47,500 bases of DNA, taken from assembly GCF_000302455.1 (NCBI RefSeq), contig NZ_AMPO01000008.1:1-47500 (forward strand), read 5' to 3'. Positions 17,754 through 29,297 of this stretch are shown piece after piece (within the stretch, counting starts at the first letter, position 1; the number at the start of each line of letters is the position of its first letter). A program made the position numbers and the translations under genes. The stretch is from Methanobacterium formicicum DSM 3637 (lineage in GTDB: Archaea; Methanobacteriota; Methanobacteria; Methanobacteriales; Methanobacteriaceae). The notes under the pieces were generated by a model. That model was not told the DNA's origin, did no database searches, and worked only from the letters and a program-made list of their open reading frames with translations.

Positions 17754-18144
17754 AATCTAAAATTTTAAATCTATTTTATCCCTTTTTTTACAAGTAAAAT
17801 AGCAGTAAACCCTGCATTCACAGTAAAGTTATTTTTCCCTCAATCTTTTGATCTTAGGAAAGGCTAGGATAAATATCTAAATTTCTTATTTTTAGAATTA
17901 TGGAGAATTTCATCCCTAAACTTTTAAACAAATATGCGAGTTGCAAAACATGTCCTACTGAACAAAAAATGTAACTTTTTTTTATTCAACAGATCACAAA
18001 TATTAAATATTGAAAAGGTTATTTCAATTAAATAAGGAGAATTTCTATAAACACTTTGTTATTTGATTTTAATCTAAGTGTATAGATTATTTAAATGTGT
18101 TTTTATAGAATTTGCCATATATTGTGTGGTATTTTGGAGTATAG
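17754..18144. other. Gene-free stretch, one doubtful mini-ORF
   Basis: AT-rich with no gene I can support. A 24-codon ATG frame at 17900-17974 encoding a Cys-x2-Cys pair has no ribosome-binding site and is probably chance. Confidence 0.35.
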
Positions 18145-18297
18145 GAATATTCGAAAATTGTTGTTGATGATTTGTCAATCGATGACTATACTCATGTAGA
18201 ACGTTTGGGTGATAGGTTAAAACTTTCATTGATTGAGAAACCTTAATCGATGGGGAAGTTTCATCTCACACCAGATAAACCGTTTGAAATTAAGTAA
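18145..18297 (+). pseudogene. Probable gene remnant with in-frame stop
   Basis: The frame reads EYSKIVVDDLSIDDYTHVER and on to LIEKP, then TAA at 18244-18246, and continues in the same frame with MGKFHLTPDKPFEIK before a second TAA. The composition looks like real protein, yet there is no start codon and an upstream TAG closes the frame. I read it as the 3' part of a lost gene. The parent family is not recognised. Confidence 0.35.
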
Positions 18298-18313
18298 ATT
18301 TAGAGGGATTTAA

Positions 18314-18535
18314 TTGATAAGCATAGGTAAAAAAGTAAAAAATGTAAAATTAGGATTTGAAGGTGTTGTAGTGGATAAGAAGGAACGAATACATCCACAT
18401 AAGGTCTACTTTGAACAAAAAATGACCATAACTCCCCCTGCAACTGATGGAACATGGTATACCAAGATGTATCTAGTTAAAAATCCTACCGAAGGTAGTA
18501 TGTGGTTTGAAGAAAAAAGCTTAATTGAAATATAA
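18314..18535 (+). CDS. Hypothetical small beta-rich protein
   Basis: 73 residues from TTG 18314, with GAGGGAT 5 nt upstream. The sequence is rich in short strands (KKVKNVKLGFEGVVVDKKER, HKVYFEQKMTI, WYTKMYLVKN), consistent with a small SH3-like barrel. There is no membrane segment or catalytic motif. It follows the gene remnant at 18145-18297 by 16 nt. Function unknown. Confidence 0.5.
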   Translation: MISIGKKVKNVKLGFEGVVVDKKERIHPHKVYFEQKMTITPPATDGTWYTKMYLVKNPTEGSMWFEEKSLIEI

Positions 18536-18745
18536 TTTGGTTTTTTTTAAAGATCAACACATTTAAAGCTTGTTAAGGTCTTTCGCAGATGGTAATTTAT
18601 CATTTCTTTTTTTTTATTTTGCCATTCATATTCATTGAATAATTATCAATTTTGATTAGATTGTTAAAAAAGCCTCTAAGCAGGATATTTTACATCCTTC
18701 TCTTAATAATGGCGATTTTTAAATAAAATAAAATAAGATATTATA

Positions 18746-20197
18746 CTAAATAAAAGAAAAAGTCACCAGGGGGATATAAATCACATTTCCCTCTTTTTTA
18801 ATTTTACTGGTCGTGTTGGAGATTACAATTCCATATTCAGATTTATATCGGGTAATGGCCCTGTTTATCTGGGTTCTATCTTTTTCTCCAACACCCACCT
18901 CAACCGGTATCACACCATCATCTGCAGTCTGAAGCAGGAAATCAACACCGTTATTGGCAGGGTCATAAAAAATTCTTAAAGGCCGGTGGACTGTTTCTTT
19001 CATTCTGAAAAAGTAGGAGGCAACCAGACTTTCAGCTAAAACTCCCAATAGTTTCCTATCCCTTCTATTGTACTTACCTAACTTGAATCTTATAGCCGCA
19101 TTCACTGTTGGAGACAGGAAATAATATTTCCAGGATTTTCTCACCACTTTCCCGGCAGTGCCATAGGGTTTTACACTGAAAACCAGGTGTGTCAGCTCCA
19201 GTATGTTAAGTATTTCCCGGATTAATCGGGGGGATTTTCCCAGTTTAGTGGCCAGTTTCGCATCAGAAGTTCCACCAGGATCCTGCAGTGCTAAAAATGT
19301 GATTGCACGGGAAATAACCGGCCTTGATTCTGTATTAAAAGATTTTAGGGAAAAAACATCCTTTTCCACCACCCGGTTAACAATGGTAAAAACCCTTTCA
19401 TAGACTTCGTTTCTTTCCATATTCAAAGCAAAAGGAAAGTCCCGGCATAATAAAAAGTTTTCCCACTCTTTCTCCACAGGTTTACTTAAAACCAGCAGAT
19501 TTTTCTTCATCTCATTTTCTTTTCTGGATGCTCTTTCTACGGAGTTTTCATCACCCTTAAAAATTAAATCCATTAAACTGCTGGAAAAATCATCTGGTGG
19601 GTTGATATTATTTTTCAACAGGTTATATTCCCCGAAATTCATGGGAAATACTGGTTCTTTTTTAATTCTTCGGGCAGCATCCACATTCATCTCCAAACTC
19701 AGTGCTGAAGAACCAGTGAAAATAAGGAATATTTTCTTGCTCTGGTCATAGACTATCTTACCGGTCCTGGACCATTCTTTATCATAGTGAGATTCATCCA
19801 GGAAAATAAACAGTTCTTTTTCCAGATATACCGGTGAAGTTTCATGAACTTCACCAACGAATACATCTATTGCTTCAAAAATTCCAACCCCTAAATAGGT
19901 GCTTAACTCATCAACTGAAAGGTAAAGGATCCTATCGGAATCTACGCCTTTTTCTTTTCTCAAATATTCATAAATCTGGAATAAAATCGTTGTCTTCCCA
20001 ACACCCCTTAATCCGGGCATAATAAGAAATCTATTTTCAACATTACCATTTAAAAACTCATCAATGTGCTTTTTAACCTGATAATATGTTTTTCTATGTT
20101 CAAAAGGAACATTTCCTGCCTGGGTATTATCCTGTGATAACTTTTCTGCCTCAGCTAACTTTGCAAAGACATAATTTAACATATCTTCAGAATTCAT
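18746..20197 (-). CDS. AAA ATPase with DUF4143-like C-terminus
   Basis: 483 residues. The P-loop is GLRGVGKTT (about residues 64-72), and Walker B is LFIFLDESHY. The remainder matches the archaeal AAA_14/DUF4143 layout: a central helical part, a winged-helix-like section (LATKLGKSPRLIREILNILE), then a REase-like tail with NNGVDFLL and VIPVEVGVGEKD, where D and E-V remain but the usual lysine of E-x-K is replaced by Gly. The start ATG 20197 has AAGGTGAAT 6 nt upstream. Family members are common in archaeal accessory regions and their role is poorly known. It has no operon partner here. Confidence 0.85.
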   Translation of the reverse strand: MNSEDMLNYVFAKLAEAEKLSQDNTQAGNVPFEHRKTYYQVKKHIDEFLNGNVENRFLIMPGLRGVGKTTILFQIYEYLRKEKGVDSDRILYLSVDELSTYLGVGIFEAIDVFVGEVHETSPVYLEKELFIFLDESHYDKEWSRTGKIVYDQSKKIFLIFTGSSALSLEMNVDAARRIKKEPVFPMNFGEYNLLKNNINPPDDFSSSLMDLIFKGDENSVERASRKENEMKKNLLVLSKPVEKEWENFLLCRDFPFALNMERNEVYERVFTIVNRVVEKDVFSLKSFNTESRPVISRAITFLALQDPGGTSDAKLATKLGKSPRLIREILNILELTHLVFSVKPYGTAGKVVRKSWKYYFLSPTVNAAIRFKLGKYNRRDRKLLGVLAESLVASYFFRMKETVHRPLRIFYDPANNGVDFLLQTADDGVIPVEVGVGEKDRTQINRAITRYKSEYGIVISNTTSKIKKEGNVIYIPLVTFSFI

Positions 20198-20519
20198 GGT
20201 AGATTCACCTTTACCCAGTCGAGTTAAATAAGATCTTATATATTTCTGTATATAATTCTATGCTATTTTTATATATTTTTATATATATTTATTTATATGT
20301 AATTATTTATTTTTATATACACAAAATTAAATGTTACTCAAAATTAGGGGAAATAAAAAAGTGACCAGTAACTCTATGGAACTTGCTGAATCACGGGAAT
20401 TGTTTATTTTTTACCTTTTTAGAAATGCAAATGGTTAAATAATTTTAATGCCCATTTTAATTAAAAAATCCCGTATTGTGAAGATTAATATTAAATCAAC
20501 CATCTAAAACTGAAAATTA
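20198..20519. other. Very AT-rich promoter spacer between divergent genes
   Basis: Contains long TATA-type runs (20240-20325, repeated TTTATATAT units) that could serve promoters in both directions. No gene or RNA seen. Confidence 0.4.
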
Positions 20520-20528
20520 GTGATAATT

Positions 20529-20957
20529 ATGGAAGAAATCAACTACATGCGCATAATGATCTTTGCCTTAATCTGTTTATGGTTCCTTTATCCTGCTATC
20601 GTAATTCAATTAAGGTCAACAGTCTTTAAAAATGCCATAAATATTTCTAAAAAGACCAGTAAGGGAAACTCACCTTTGAGTAATATAATTTTTATATATT
20701 CTTTTGCAATTGGGCTTGCTACCTCAATTGGAACCATGATCATTTTATCCTTCTTCAGTGGCAATGTCATCACTGCGGATGCAATGAATAAAGGTTTCCT
20801 AGTAGGATTGATATTTGAAACAATTTTTTTATTTCCGGATAAATTGGAAAAAATAATCAAAATTGATTTAAGAACCAATGAAAAATTTAAGAAATATTTT
20901 TTTATCGGTTTAATTTCATTTGCAGTGATAATGAAGTTACTTAGTTACATATTATAA
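20529..20957 (+). CDS. Integral membrane protein, four predicted helices
   Basis: 142 residues from ATG 20529 (a GTG nine bases upstream is possible, but GTGAT looks like the ribosome-binding site). Hydrophobic helices, numbered from ATG: about 6-28 (MRIMIFALICLWFLYPAIVI), 51-75 (IIFIYSFAIGLATSIGTMII), 86-102 (FLVGLIFETIFLFP) and 122-140 (FFIGLISFAVIMKLLSYIL), with a basic loop after the first. No family recognised. It stands alone between an ATPase gene and katG. Confidence 0.6.
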   Translation: MEEINYMRIMIFALICLWFLYPAIVIQLRSTVFKNAINISKKTSKGNSPLSNIIFIYSFAIGLATSIGTMIILSFFSGNVITADAMNKGFLVGLIFETIFLFPDKLEKIIKIDLRTNEKFKKYFFIGLISFAVIMKLLSYIL

Positions 20958-21451
20958 AAAGGCAGCAAAGAGCAGTGGTTGTGGTTTTTAGTGTTCTTAT
21001 AAAAACATAAAAACTCATTGGGTAGAAACTCAAGGTATTTTACTGAAAATGAGAATCTTGGAACAAATTAAAACATCCAGAAGATTCCAGGTGACCTTAC
21101 CTCCTCATTTTCTTATTTTTTTATCACTACTTTTCTAGATCACCTCCACCCTAAAATTCTAAATAGTACTAAGTTCTATATAGTATAAAATCTTAAATAG
21201 TACTGAGTTCTATAATGTGGAATTTCAGATAATGTAAAAATTCAGGTTGTAGAAATTCAGTAAAAAAGCAGAACCATCAAATAAAAATTTTTAATAAAAA
21301 CCTGGAACTAATAAAATAAATGTTAGAAAATATTAAAAAACTGATATTTTCTCCAAAAAAAGGTTGTGAAGTATTAGTAAGGAAGCTCTGGAAAAACACG
21401 AAATTCTACATTCTTACCTGAATTAAAACGTGAAAATAAGAGAGTGAAATT
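20958..21451. other. katG upstream region with direct repeats
   Basis: No gene. A 20-nt direct repeat AAATAGTACTRAGTTCTATA stands at 21161-21180 and 21195-21214, 34 nt apart (centre to centre). Each copy contains the palindromic AGTACT core, so they could be operator sites for katG, which starts 240 nt downstream. Confidence 0.45.
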
Positions 21452-23617
<2,166 letters not shown>

Positions 23618-23639
23618 TTGGGTTTACCCCCAACTAGAC

Positions 23640-23675
23640 ACCAAACCTTTTTTTTATTTTTATTTTTATTATTTG
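23640..23675 (+). terminator. T-rich terminator after katG
   Basis: CCTTTTTTTTATTTTTATTTTT follows the stop after about 30 nt. Archaeal transcription typically ends at such T-runs. No strong stem precedes it. Confidence 0.4.
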
Positions 23676-23699
23676 ATAATGAAAACCAGAACCCTGTAT

Positions 23700-23856
23700 T
23701 GGATAAAGCGAATATTTTTTCAGAGGATTAAATGATTAGTGGATAAGTGAGTATTTTTTTTAGGGGGTTAATTGATTAGTGGATAATTGAATATTTTTTT
23801 CAGGGGCTTAAGTGAGTATTTTTTTCAAGTGATATTAAGTGAGTATTTTTTAATTG
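23700..23856. repeat. Degenerate tandem repeats
   Basis: Four units of the form TATTTTTTTCAGGGG-TTAA-(TTGATTAGTGGATAA)-GTGAG with lengths of about 41, 39, 26 and 27 nt. They lie between the convergent ends of katG and the MgtE gene. The long units carry TTGATTAGTGGATAA and the short ones lack it. Confidence 0.65.
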
Positions 23857-23879
23857 GAGAAATTGTATTTTTCACAGGG

Positions 23880-25230
<1,351 letters not shown>

Positions 25231-25341
25231 TAACCACCCAATGAATAAAGTACGGGCTGACCATACCTTGAATGAGCCATGTAAACGTTCAATATCGATG
25301 GTTCTACCAATATTAATATTATTTCCCGACATTTCTATCAT

Positions 25342-25791
<450 letters not shown>

Positions 25792-26086
25792 CTTTCAAAT
25801 TCCAGATTAAGTTATACTCATATTTACTTATAAACGTTTGGGTAGATTACCAAAAATATTCAAAAAAATGAGTATTTTTCTAAGTTTACATCCTTAGTTT
25901 AGAAATTTCTCAGATATGTCTCAAAATTATGGTAAAATCAAATAAGCAGATTAAATAACCTTTAATTAATTTAAAGTGATAATATGCATTAAAATTGTCT
26001 TTAAAGAAATAAATTAAGTTAAAAAAAAGTAAGTTATTAATTTAGGATAATAAGTTTGAAATGGTAACAGGGGTAGATTTTTAGTT
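25792..26086. other. Spacer with promoter of the Lrp gene
   Basis: Minus-strand TATA-like GTTTATAAGTAAATATGAG lies near 25815-25835, about 35 nt before the Lrp start. A ribosome-binding site (AAAGGTGTT) precedes the start. Nothing else seen. Confidence 0.4.
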
Positions 26087-26692
26087 TTATTCTTCTGTAT
26101 AATCTTCGTATTCCAGATCTTCTAGTTTGGTTTCCCCATTTGCAAGTTGTATAAGTAGAGATCCGCCGGTTTCATTCCCCTTTGCTATTAATGAATCTCC
26201 TGCTGAGATCATGGTGTTCCTATCTGGACCATAAATCCAGGATTCCTGCCTCCTTATGGCAATAACAGTCATACCAGTTCTGGTAGCAAGTAAAAGCTCA
26301 CCTAAAGATTTATCAATTAATTCTGAACCTTCAGCAATTTTAACCCTCATTATAACTTCATCAGACTCTTCCATAACCATTTTAAATACTGGGTGTGGTT
26401 TCATGTCTTTTAGGACAAGGTCTGCTATGTCTTTTGCTGAGTCTGCGATGGTTTCTGCAGCTTCCCCCACTTCAAGAAGAGCGGTTAATTTTTCTGCATC
26501 CTCCACTGTCCTTGCAGCCAGGAGTGACTCCTTTTTGATCTGATAGTTAAGTCTGTTAACTTTGTTTTCTAGTTTTATAACTTCCTCTGCCGCGTCTTTA
26601 CTGTTAAAAAGCAGTGCAGAATAAGCTAAGTCAACCATTAATTCGGACATATTCTTCATTTCGATTAAAATGTCCTTAATACTTTTAGGCAC
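26087..26692 (-). CDS. PhoU-like / TrkA_C domain protein
   Basis: 201 residues. Residues about 1-105 form long PhoU-like helices (MKNMSELMVDLAYSALLF, IADSAKDIADLVLKD). Residues about 115-185 form a TrkA_C/RCK_C domain (IAEGSELIDKSLGELLLATR, TVIAIRRQESWIYGP, ISAGDSLIAKG), which binds small ligands in K+ and Mg2+ transport regulators. It starts at GTG 26692 with a GGAGG site upstream. In archaea this fusion often accompanies MgtE-type genes, and one lies two genes downstream, so it is probably a cytoplasmic regulator of that channel. Confidence 0.85.
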   Translation of the reverse strand: MPKSIKDILIEMKNMSELMVDLAYSALLFNSKDAAEEVIKLENKVNRLNYQIKKESLLAARTVEDAEKLTALLEVGEAAETIADSAKDIADLVLKDMKPHPVFKMVMEESDEVIMRVKIAEGSELIDKSLGELLLATRTGMTVIAIRRQESWIYGPDRNTMISAGDSLIAKGNETGGSLLIQLANGETKLEDLEYEDYTEE

Positions 26693-27030
26693 CTTTCATC
26701 CTCCAAAATATATCTAGGTTTAATAAACTATAATATGAATACTTTAAAAATCTTTTCATAACAACTGATCTCTTGGAATTACTCTCAAATATAGTTATAT
26801 TATTTTCACATGGCTTAATTTCATGGTGATTATTAGTTTGGTGTGTCTCAAATGATTACCTTTCCAGCCCCGGGTTCACCCGGGGTGATAAAATGCATGC
26901 GAGTGGGAGATGGAAAACATTGAATGAAAACTTCCGCTTTTGGACATTGCATCTTAAACCCTGAGAATGTTTCCACAAAATATTATTTATTCATAAAAAA
27001 CAACTTATAATAAAGGGGGGTTGAAAAAGA
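26693..27030. other. Spacer containing a strong GC hairpin
   Basis: The spacer includes the minus-strand promoter (TATTATAGTTTATTAAACC) of the PhoU-TrkA_C gene and a perfect inverted repeat, CCCCGGGT-TC-ACCCGGGG, at 26868-26885 that stands out from the AT-rich background. About 100 nt after it, up to 26970, could be a transcribed RNA. No gene is assigned. Confidence 0.4.
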
Positions 27031-27519
27031 ATGGAAAGTTCTACTAAGAATGATATTTTAAAGCTGGCAGGATCCTTTTTAATTGTGATTATTTTTGCAG
27101 CCATAGGCAGTTTGGCTACCTTTTCGCAAATACCAACCTGGTATGCGACTCTAGTTAGGCCTGACTGGGCACCACCAAGTTGGGTGTTCCCTGTGGTTTG
27201 GACTACTCTTTACATCTTAATGGCACTGGCTTTGTTCCTGGTGTGGAGGAAAGGGCTGGAAACCAAACCTGCAAAGGTGGCAGTAGCTGTATTTTTAGTT
27301 CAACTGGCTATAAATGCCTTATGGTCGGTGGTATTCTTTGGACTCCATTCCCTTGGAGGTGGAGTGGTACTGGTAGTAATGTTGTGGATAGCAATACTGG
27401 CTAACATTATTGTATTCTACCGAATATCAAAATGGGCAGGCATACTGCTCGTACCCTACATAATCTGGGTGACAATAGCCAGTTACCTTAACTACACAGT
27501 ATATCTCTTAAATCCATAG
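27031..27519 (+). CDS. tspO: TspO/MBR family membrane protein
   Basis: 162 residues. Five membrane helices with the tryptophan-rich family features: WYATLVRPDWAPPSWVFPVVW in the first loop, ALWSVVFFGLHS in helix 3, and a final helix with PYIIWVTIASYLNYTVYLLN. Family proteins bind porphyrins and similar ligands and are linked to stress or tetrapyrrole handling. In a methanogen, corrinoid or F430-related tetrapyrroles are possible ligands, though this is inference. GGGGGG lies 14 nt before the ATG. Confidence 0.93.
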   Translation: MESSTKNDILKLAGSFLIVIIFAAIGSLATFSQIPTWYATLVRPDWAPPSWVFPVVWTTLYILMALALFLVWRKGLETKPAKVAVAVFLVQLAINALWSVVFFGLHSLGGGVVLVVMLWIAILANIIVFYRISKWAGILLVPYIIWVTIASYLNYTVYLLNP

Positions 27520-27708
27520 TTTAATCCATGGGAAATAGGGTTACAGGAATCAATCCCCTGAATATTTCTTTTTTTTATCGAGTTTTTGTATTTTTTTGAT
27601 TTTAAATTTAGTGAATTGTTGAATAAAGAATTGTTGAATTAACAGTGTGGTTAAGTTTAAAAATCAGAATTCATATAATTCTAGCACAAAATAAAAAAAA
27701 GAGAAGAT

Positions 27709-28401
27709 ATGAATAATCTGGAACCAGTACCCATAAAATCCCCTGTTAAAGGGGAGTGGATGGTCTTAAATAGTCCTGGCACTAAAATTCCCAGTCATGG
27801 TACTCATTCTTTTGCAACAACCTATGCCTATGACCTCATGCAGGTTGACTGGACCCAAAAACATGTTAAATTCCACAGGAAAAGCACTTTAGATCATGTT
27901 TTAGGTAGGGTGCATTTGAAGGACTGTTACTCCTATGGAAAACCTATCTACGCACCTATTTCTGGCATGGTAGTTGAAGCCCTTGACGAATACCCTGAAC
28001 GCGACCCTGTACAGCCACTCCGTGATATTTCAGTGGCCTTACGGAATGCCTGGGTTTTCGATCCCCACAAACATAACATCCAGGATATTGCTGGTAATTT
28101 CGTTATAATTCAAGGTGACCGAGTATGGGATGGGGTGTGGGCATTTCTCGGGCATATGAAAACCGGTTCAGTAAAAGTAAAAAACGGTGATACAATCGAA
28201 TCAGGTACTCTCATCGGGAATGTGGGTCATTCCGGTAACTCAACAGCCCCTCACCTTCATTTCCAGCTCATGGATGGTCCTGATGCAAACAATGCCCGGG
28301 GTATTCCCTGTTGTTTTGCTGAATATGAATTATGCCAGGATAAACATTGGGTTAAGGTAGAAAAGGGAATACCAAAAAATGAGGATAGGATTCGTTTTTA
28401 A
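27709..28401 (+). CDS. M23-type metallopeptidase without signal peptide
   Basis: 230 residues. LytM/M23 zinc-peptidase motifs: His33 (GTHSFATTYAYD) with Asp42, then GHM at 148-150, and H182-L-H184 (APHLHF). These are the zinc and catalytic residues of the family, which in bacteria cuts glycyl bonds in peptidoglycan. There is no signal peptide or membrane segment, so the protein is cytosolic as predicted. An insert of about 50 residues (YPERDPVQPLRDISVALRNA) separates the first motif from the core. Methanobacteriales have pseudomurein, not peptidoglycan, so the substrate is uncertain. Confidence 0.85.
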   Translation: MNNLEPVPIKSPVKGEWMVLNSPGTKIPSHGTHSFATTYAYDLMQVDWTQKHVKFHRKSTLDHVLGRVHLKDCYSYGKPIYAPISGMVVEALDEYPERDPVQPLRDISVALRNAWVFDPHKHNIQDIAGNFVIIQGDRVWDGVWAFLGHMKTGSVKVKNGDTIESGTLIGNVGHSGNSTAPHLHFQLMDGPDANNARGIPCCFAEYELCQDKHWVKVEKGIPKNEDRIRF

Positions 28402-28650
28402 GTACAGGTTTTTTTAAGAGGATGAGTTTTTAATTTTATTTAAGATTCTCCAGGGGTTGCTGATCCGGAAAAACTCACAGGATCATTGTGAAAACATTAC
28501 TTACATCTTTACTTGGGATCCGTTTTTTTGGGATCCATTTCTTGCTGGTTTTGTGGTGAGATTGCAGTTAATTTTATATGTAATGATTAATAATGTTAAA
28601 TTGATTATCATGTTTTATCATGATAAATTAAATCAGTTTAAGTGATCTGT

Positions 28651-28965
28651 ATGTTAAGAATAAAAGGAATATACGAACTCCCTCATGAAGAAGATGGATT
28701 CAGAATTTTAATTGATGAATCCTGGCCTGAAAACTTATCCAGAGAAGAAGCTCAAGTTGATTTATGGCTTAAAGATATATCCCCACCGGATCAACTCCAA
28801 TGGGAGGATGGGGAAAGTATAAGCTCTGCCAGTGTTGAAGATGAAAATCCTGAGGAACTCTGGAGACAAACTGCTCTAAAACTTATCAGGGATACTGAAA
28901 AAGAAAAAGGGACTGTTACTTTTTTATGCTCCACTATCCAGAGCATAAACCAGTTGCAGTTTTAA
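28651..28965 (+). CDS. DUF488-like protein
   Basis: 104 residues from ATG 28651 (a GTG nine bases upstream is possible). It matches the DUF488/YeaO pattern: RIKGIYELPHEEDGFRILID and LSREEAQVDLWLKDISPPDQ. The usual D-R-x-W-P-R-G signature reads DESWPEN here, and the C-terminal part (GTVTFLCST) is shortened, so activity may be lost or changed. Function of the family is not established. The last codons lie in a direct repeat (cagttgcagttt) that recurs 33 nt further on, showing local duplication at its 3' end. Confidence 0.75.
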   Translation: MLRIKGIYELPHEEDGFRILIDESWPENLSREEAQVDLWLKDISPPDQLQWEDGESISSASVEDENPEELWRQTALKLIRDTEKEKGTVTFLCSTIQSINQLQF

Positions 28966-29110
28966 ACTGATCCTAGTTTACTGCAGTTGCAGTTTAAACT
29001 AGTCACAGTTTGCATTGCTTTTTCAATAGTCCGAGTTTCAATAGTCCGAGTTTCAATAGTCCGAGTTTCAATAGTCCGAGTTTCAATAGTCCCAGTTTCA
29101 CTAGTCCCAG
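28950..29110. repeat. Direct repeats and a 15-nt tandem array
   Basis: CAGTTGCAGTTT(T)AAACT occurs at 28950-28967 and 28983-29000. It is followed by six tandem copies of TTTCAATAGTCCGAG at 29021-29110: four identical, then TTTCAATAGTCCCAG and TTTCACTAGTCCCAG. An open frame of NSPSF repeats results, but it has no ribosome-binding site or sensible continuation, so I do not call it a gene. It lies 190 nt before polB1. Confidence 0.8.
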
Positions 29111-29297
29111 TTTTTTAAAGATACTCCCTTCCAAATCCTTATTTTTTTTATCCGGAAATTTTAAAGGTGTGATAAGTAGGCATTACTTCCCACTCCCTCT
29201 ACCTCAACTGCCTTGACATTCATCTATCAATAGTAAATTCACCAAGTTGTTAGTGGATCCCATGAAAAGTAAGCTCTACGATAGAATGTGAAGCTCT

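Noticed and set aside
17900..17974. 24-codon frame with a Cys-x2-Cys pair
   Set aside because: Too short, with no ribosome-binding site and no supporting context.
26881..26975. Box C/D guide RNA after the GC hairpin
   Set aside because: GTGATAA and CTGA are present about 90 nt apart, but the C box is imperfect and no internal D'/C' boxes were found.
28950..29110. Possible CRISPR array
   Set aside because: The repeats are directly tandem with no spacers, and no cas genes are in the window.
29010..29216. Open frame encoding NSPSF repeats
   Set aside because: It is produced by the 15-nt tandem array (a multiple of three), has no ribosome-binding site and continues into low-complexity residues.
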